A DNA stretch of 45,504 nt. It comes from DAOLCO01 sp964612555. GTDB taxonomy: Bacteria; Bdellovibrionota_C; UBA2361; SZUA-149; DAOLCO01. A program made the position numbers and the translations under genes. The stretch is from the NCBI GenBank assembly GCA_964612555.1, contig CAZTBW010000013.1:1-45504 (forward strand). The letters run 5' to 3'. Positions within the stretch are counted from its first letter, which is position 1, and every line of letters begins with the position of its first letter. Of the stretch, positions 42,353 to 45,504 are shown one piece after another. Below the pieces are notes generated by a model. It was not told the origin of the DNA. It searched no databases and saw only the letters and a list, made by a program, of their open reading frames with translations.

Positions 42353-43501
42353 GTGGAGCACACAGAGTTTACAGGTATATCTGGGTCTACAGAGCTACTT
42401 GGTTCTGCAGGGATGTCTGGGCGTATAGACATACTTGGTATAGAAAGGGATGCCTTGTGTGCGCTTCTTACTGATGAGTTTCCGGTTACTCCCTACCGCT
42501 CAAGGCAGATTTATTCCTGGTTGTATCGGAGAAAAGTCAGATCTTTTTCTGATATGACCGACCTTTCCAAGTTATTTCGTGGGCAACTCGAAGAGCGTTT
42601 TTTTATTTCTCGTCCTGAAGTTGTTCAGATTGAACACTCGGTTGATGGTTCAAGGAAATATCTCTTTCGTTTACAGGATGGCTCTGAAGTAGAATCAGTT
42701 CTTATTTGTCAGCCTAAGCGGTATACTCTTTGTGTTTCATCTCAGGTGGGGTGTGCTATTGGTTGTAAGTTCTGTCGAACTGCCCAGATGGGTTTAAAAA
42801 GAAATCTCACTCCTGCAGAAATTATTGGTCAGGTTATTTCTGTCCAGGAAGATGTTATTGCAAGGGGGGAGCGGGGAGGAGAGGGGCAGGCAGATCCCTT
42901 CCAGAATATTGTATTTATGGGAATGGGTGAACCACTTCATAATAAAAAGTCAGTAATTGCTGCAGTGAAAATTCTTAATGATCAGTATGGTTTTGATTTT
43001 TCAGGCAGGAAGATAACTGTTTCTACTTCGGGGCTTGTTCCTGCCATTAGAGAGTTTGGAGCGAGTGGAGCACGTGCAAATCTTGCCATATCTCTTAATG
43101 CTACTACTGACGAAGTTCGTGAAGCTATAATGCCAATTAATAAGCGTTATCCTTTGTCTGAGCTTCTGGAAGCCCTGCGAGAATATCCCTTGAAACCGGG
43201 TAAGCGAATCACTATAGAATATGTGATGCTTGCAGGGGTTAATGATTCAGATGAAGACCTTCTTCGACTTCCCAAGTTATTGCGTAACATTCCTTCAAAA
43301 ATTAATCTCATACCTTATAATGCAAATGCAGGGCTTGGATTTTATCCGCCCAGTAATAAACGAATATATGAATGGCAGGAACGTCTGCTTGCAGCAGGTA
43401 TGAATTCTACTATTCGTTGGTCAAAAGGGATGGATATCAGTGCTGCCTGTGGGCAACTTGCAACAAAAGCTGATCGGGAACGTCAAAAGAAAGCAGCGTA
43501 G
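42353..43501 (+). CDS. rlmN: Dual-specificity RNA methyltransferase RlmN (radical SAM)
   Basis: 382 aa from a GTG start; an ATG at 42413 (residue 21, with GCAGGG adjacent) would remove a low-complexity N-terminus and may be the true start. CAIGCKFCRTAQMG is the radical-SAM CxxxCxxC cluster site. GMGEPLHN, SLNATTDEVR, EYVMLAGVND and the late Cys in DISAACGQL (methyl carrier) complete the family signature. It methylates A2503 of 23S rRNA and A37 of some tRNAs. Confidence 0.95.
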   Translation: MEHTEFTGISGSTELLGSAGMSGRIDILGIERDALCALLTDEFPVTPYRSRQIYSWLYRRKVRSFSDMTDLSKLFRGQLEERFFISRPEVVQIEHSVDGSRKYLFRLQDGSEVESVLICQPKRYTLCVSSQVGCAIGCKFCRTAQMGLKRNLTPAEIIGQVISVQEDVIARGERGGEGQADPFQNIVFMGMGEPLHNKKSVIAAVKILNDQYGFDFSGRKITVSTSGLVPAIREFGASGARANLAISLNATTDEVREAIMPINKRYPLSELLEALREYPLKPGKRITIEYVMLAGVNDSDEDLLRLPKLLRNIPSKINLIPYNANAGLGFYPPSNKRIYEWQERLLAAGMNSTIRWSKGMDISAACGQLATKADRERQKKAA

Positions 43502-44812
43502 ATGATAGTTCTTAATAAGATTAAAAATGCATTTTGGTGGCTCGTGCAGGTTCTCTTAAGGGCTACTTCCAAATTCTGGTGGGATGATTGTTTCTCACGT
43601 GCGTCTTCTCTTGCGTATACTTCACTCTTTGCTCTTGTTCCTGGGGTGGCTCTTGTATTTGGTATTTTCAGTGGGTTTAATGTTGATTCCAATTTTGTTG
43701 ATGAACGATTTGGAAGTCTACTGGAACAGCTCCTGCCATCCGATGAGGGTGATATTCTGGCCAATCTGAAGGAGCAGTTAAGTATGTATCTTCTTGAGCT
43801 TGGGGAGGTGGTTCGAGCTCTTGGGCTGCTCTCTTTACCTGTTCTGGTATTTTCCGGCATAGCTCTTGTTAATACTATTGAGAGTTCACTGAATGTGGTC
43901 TGGAGAGTAAGTTCTGAGCTAACCATAATATCAAAAATAATTAACTTCTGGGCTGTTATAACTTTGGGACCTTTACTGGTTCTTCTTTCTTTTTATTGGT
44001 ATGCAAAATTTACATCGGTAGCTCTTTCAAGTTCTACAAGCTCTTCCAGTCTGTATACGTTATTTGATTTTGGAGTTCCGGTACTTGCAATTTTCCTTCT
44101 TTTGACAGTTTTATTTTACAAACTGCCTGCTGCCCGAGTCAGTCTTGGGGATGCAATGCTTGGGGCGCTTTTCTCTGCGGTTCTTTTTGAGCTCACCAAG
44201 CGTGGGTTTGCTTATTATATTGGTCTTTCTACCACTTACAAGGTGTTCTACGGGGTATTGGTTTCTCTGCCCCTGTTTCTTTTCTGGCTATATCTGGCTT
44301 GGGTAGTTGTATTATTCGGGGCACAGATTGCCTATCAGGCTGGAAGTATCAAAACTCTTTCCGGGCTCAGAAAATATGCAAGTGAACTTGGAGAGATCGG
44401 GGGGCTTCTTGGTTTGAGAATACTTTGTGTAATTGGGCAAAGGTTCCAGCAGGGAGATTCTCTTCCGACTGAAAGTGAGATAGCGGTAGAGACTGGTTCT
44501 GACCCGGTTCTGGTGAGAACCTGTCTTGGTATTTTATCTGATGCCGGTTTGATAACTTCCAATGACCCTGAAACTCATCGGAGAGCCCTCACCGTTTCAC
44601 CTGAAAAACTTTCCTTATCTGAAATATCTTATGCATTCAGGGCAAAACAGTACCGTGATCGACCTGAAATAAATTCAGGTCTCTCTCAAGGAGAAATGCT
44701 TTTTCTCGAAGCACTGCGTCAAACATCAAAGCGGGTTGATGGTGAAGTTCCTATCAGCGATTGGACTCTTTCGGATGTACTTGCTGGTTATGATAGCAGT
44801 TTGTCTTCTTGA
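43502..44812 (+). CDS. YihY/virulence factor BrkB family membrane protein with a winged-helix-like tail
   Basis: 436 aa; the ATG follows the rlmN stop codon without a gap, so coupled translation is likely. Residues ~20-290 hold six hydrophobic segments with DDCFSRASSLAYTSLFALVPG and the family segments FYKLPAARVSLGDAMLGA and TYKVFYGVLVSLPLFLFWLY. Residues ~310-430 are soluble; LPTESEIAVETGSDPVLVRTCLGILSDAGLI resembles a winged helix. This family was once called RNase BN, wrongly; its function is not settled. Confidence 0.88.
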   Translation: MIVLNKIKNAFWWLVQVLLRATSKFWWDDCFSRASSLAYTSLFALVPGVALVFGIFSGFNVDSNFVDERFGSLLEQLLPSDEGDILANLKEQLSMYLLELGEVVRALGLLSLPVLVFSGIALVNTIESSLNVVWRVSSELTIISKIINFWAVITLGPLLVLLSFYWYAKFTSVALSSSTSSSSLYTLFDFGVPVLAIFLLLTVLFYKLPAARVSLGDAMLGALFSAVLFELTKRGFAYYIGLSTTYKVFYGVLVSLPLFLFWLYLAWVVVLFGAQIAYQAGSIKTLSGLRKYASELGEIGGLLGLRILCVIGQRFQQGDSLPTESEIAVETGSDPVLVRTCLGILSDAGLITSNDPETHRRALTVSPEKLSLSEISYAFRAKQYRDRPEINSGLSQGEMLFLEALRQTSKRVDGEVPISDWTLSDVLAGYDSSLSS

Positions 44813-44867
44813 AGAAGATATCTATAAGGGATTTGCACTCATTAAAATACAATGATTGAAAAGCGCT

Positions 44868-44905
44868 GCTTTGTCCAAAGCGGAGAGAGCCAATGCTCTC
44901 TCCGC
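44868..44905. other. Two overlapping hairpins between convergent genes
   Basis: GCTTTG/CAAAGC (44868-44881) and GCGGAGAGAGC/GCTCTCTCCGC (44880-44890, 44895-44905, 4-base loop). Neither strand has a T-run right after the stem, so they are possible terminators only; an A-run follows on the plus strand. Confidence 0.5.
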
Positions 44906-44925
44906 GTAATAAAAAAACGCGATAC

Positions 44926-45420
44926 CTACACCGAGCTTTTGACCAAGTCTTCAAGCTCATAAACTACGACGTTGCCGTCGGAAGGTGGAGATGAAGCAAA
45001 AAATGCATCGTAGTTACGAATGCGATTTTTGTCCTTCTGCACCAGTGCGTATAGGTAGAAGATTTTCTCATCTACCGTAAGGGCGCCATTCTGATCAAGT
45101 GACCATGGAATGTTCTTATTGCGTGCGTTAGTTAAACTTACACGCAACACCACTGCCCCGCTCTCATCACGACAGATAATCCCCGAAATTTTTTGATCGG
45201 GAATTACAATCTCCTCGGTTGCATTTTTGTAGATGCAACCGAAAGGAGGTTCGACGGCGAGATCAGGTTCAGGCTCCAACAGAGGTTCCCCGTATTGCCC
45301 CGAAAAAGCCTGATAGAACTGTCGAGATCCATCTGACCCAAGATTGACGATTCTGTAATCGCAACTGTCTTCACGTACCTGGAACTGCCATTGCTTACAC
45401 GTATGCAGAGTCTTCCACAT
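44926..45420 (-). CDS. Small soluble protein of unknown function
   Basis: 164 aa with GGAGAGG just before the ATG on the minus strand, a good ribosome site. No signal peptide or membrane segment. It is acidic with several aromatic residues, a Pro/Glu-rich stretch (EPLLEPEPDLAVEPP) near residues 45-60, and a beta-like alternation afterwards. I do not recognise the family. It lies convergent with the YihY gene at the window end, so its upstream neighbour is not visible. Confidence 0.6.
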   Translation of the reverse strand: MWKTLHTCKQWQFQVREDSCDYRIVNLGSDGSRQFYQAFSGQYGEPLLEPEPDLAVEPPFGCIYKNATEEIVIPDQKISGIICRDESGAVVLRVSLTNARNKNIPWSLDQNGALTVDEKIFYLYALVQKDKNRIRNYDAFFASSPPSDGNVVVYELEDLVKSSV

Positions 45421-45504
45421 AATATTAACCTCTCCAAAAGTAAAAAAAGAAGGGGCTGAAGTAGCTAAGAGTTGTGTTTATTAAAAAAGTACCAGTGTTT
45501 TAGC

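Noticed and set aside
44880..44905. Canonical intrinsic terminator
   Set aside because: Strong stem, but no T-tract directly follows on either strand; kept as a hairpin only.

Overview
The window is a chromosomal stretch of a Gram-negative bacterium. The evidence is an RND tripartite efflux system with an outer-membrane factor, a periplasmic DsbA-type protein, and housekeeping genes in ordinary bacterial order. Several traits (trigger factor-clpP-clpX-lon in series, a fused membrane/Fe-S/CCG oxidoreductase, an H1-like lysine-rich tail joined to HU, mdh-sucC-sucD) would fit a deltaproteobacterial-type lineage. There is no rRNA or other decisive marker here, so I do not name a taxon. Base composition looks moderately AT-rich by eye.

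Layout: 0-11 kb holds an Fe-S oxidoreductase (minus), a CNNM/CBS/CorC membrane protein, three proteins with a DNA-binding or histone-like theme (a lysine-rich tail on a degenerate PHP domain, an HU-like protein with an apparent signal peptide, an H1-tailed HU), a DsbA-family protein and two glycosyltransferases. 11.3-18 kb is a proteostasis block: tRNA-Leu, tig, clpP, clpX, lon, then a strong terminator. 18-18.5 kb has tRNA-Val and tRNA-Asp preceded by partial tRNA-Val copies. 18.5-27.1 kb looks accessory: a three-gene DabA/DabB-like inorganic-carbon uptake operon, an EamA transporter, a DUF937-type protein and an XRE/nucleotidyltransferase pair with a clear operator. 27.2-31.6 kb: ROK-family protein, alanine dehydrogenase, folD-gcvT. 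31.6-38.1 kb: an RND pump fused in frame to its outer-membrane lipoprotein, its adaptor, and a divergent TetR regulator, lying between gcvT and gcvH. 38.2-44.8 kb: gcvH, then mdh-sucC-sucD-ndk-rlmN-yihY in series. An unrecognised small gene ends the window.

How the genes work together: tig/clpP/clpX/lon fold and degrade proteins. folD, gcvT and gcvH feed one-carbon metabolism (gcvP and lpd are not in the window). mdh and sucCD are citric-acid-cycle steps, with ndk using nucleoside phosphates. The dab operon would supply bicarbonate. The efflux operon and its TetR repressor share one operator between face-to-face promoters.

The most unusual items are the RND-OMF fusion with an internal lipoprotein signal peptide, the dab operon with two different antiporter-like subunits and a dyad inside its promoter, the metal-ligand-depleted PHP protein with a histone-like tail, the apparently exported HU-like protein, the broken tRNA-Val copies with an antisense segment, and a short dispersed repeat flanking tig-clpP.
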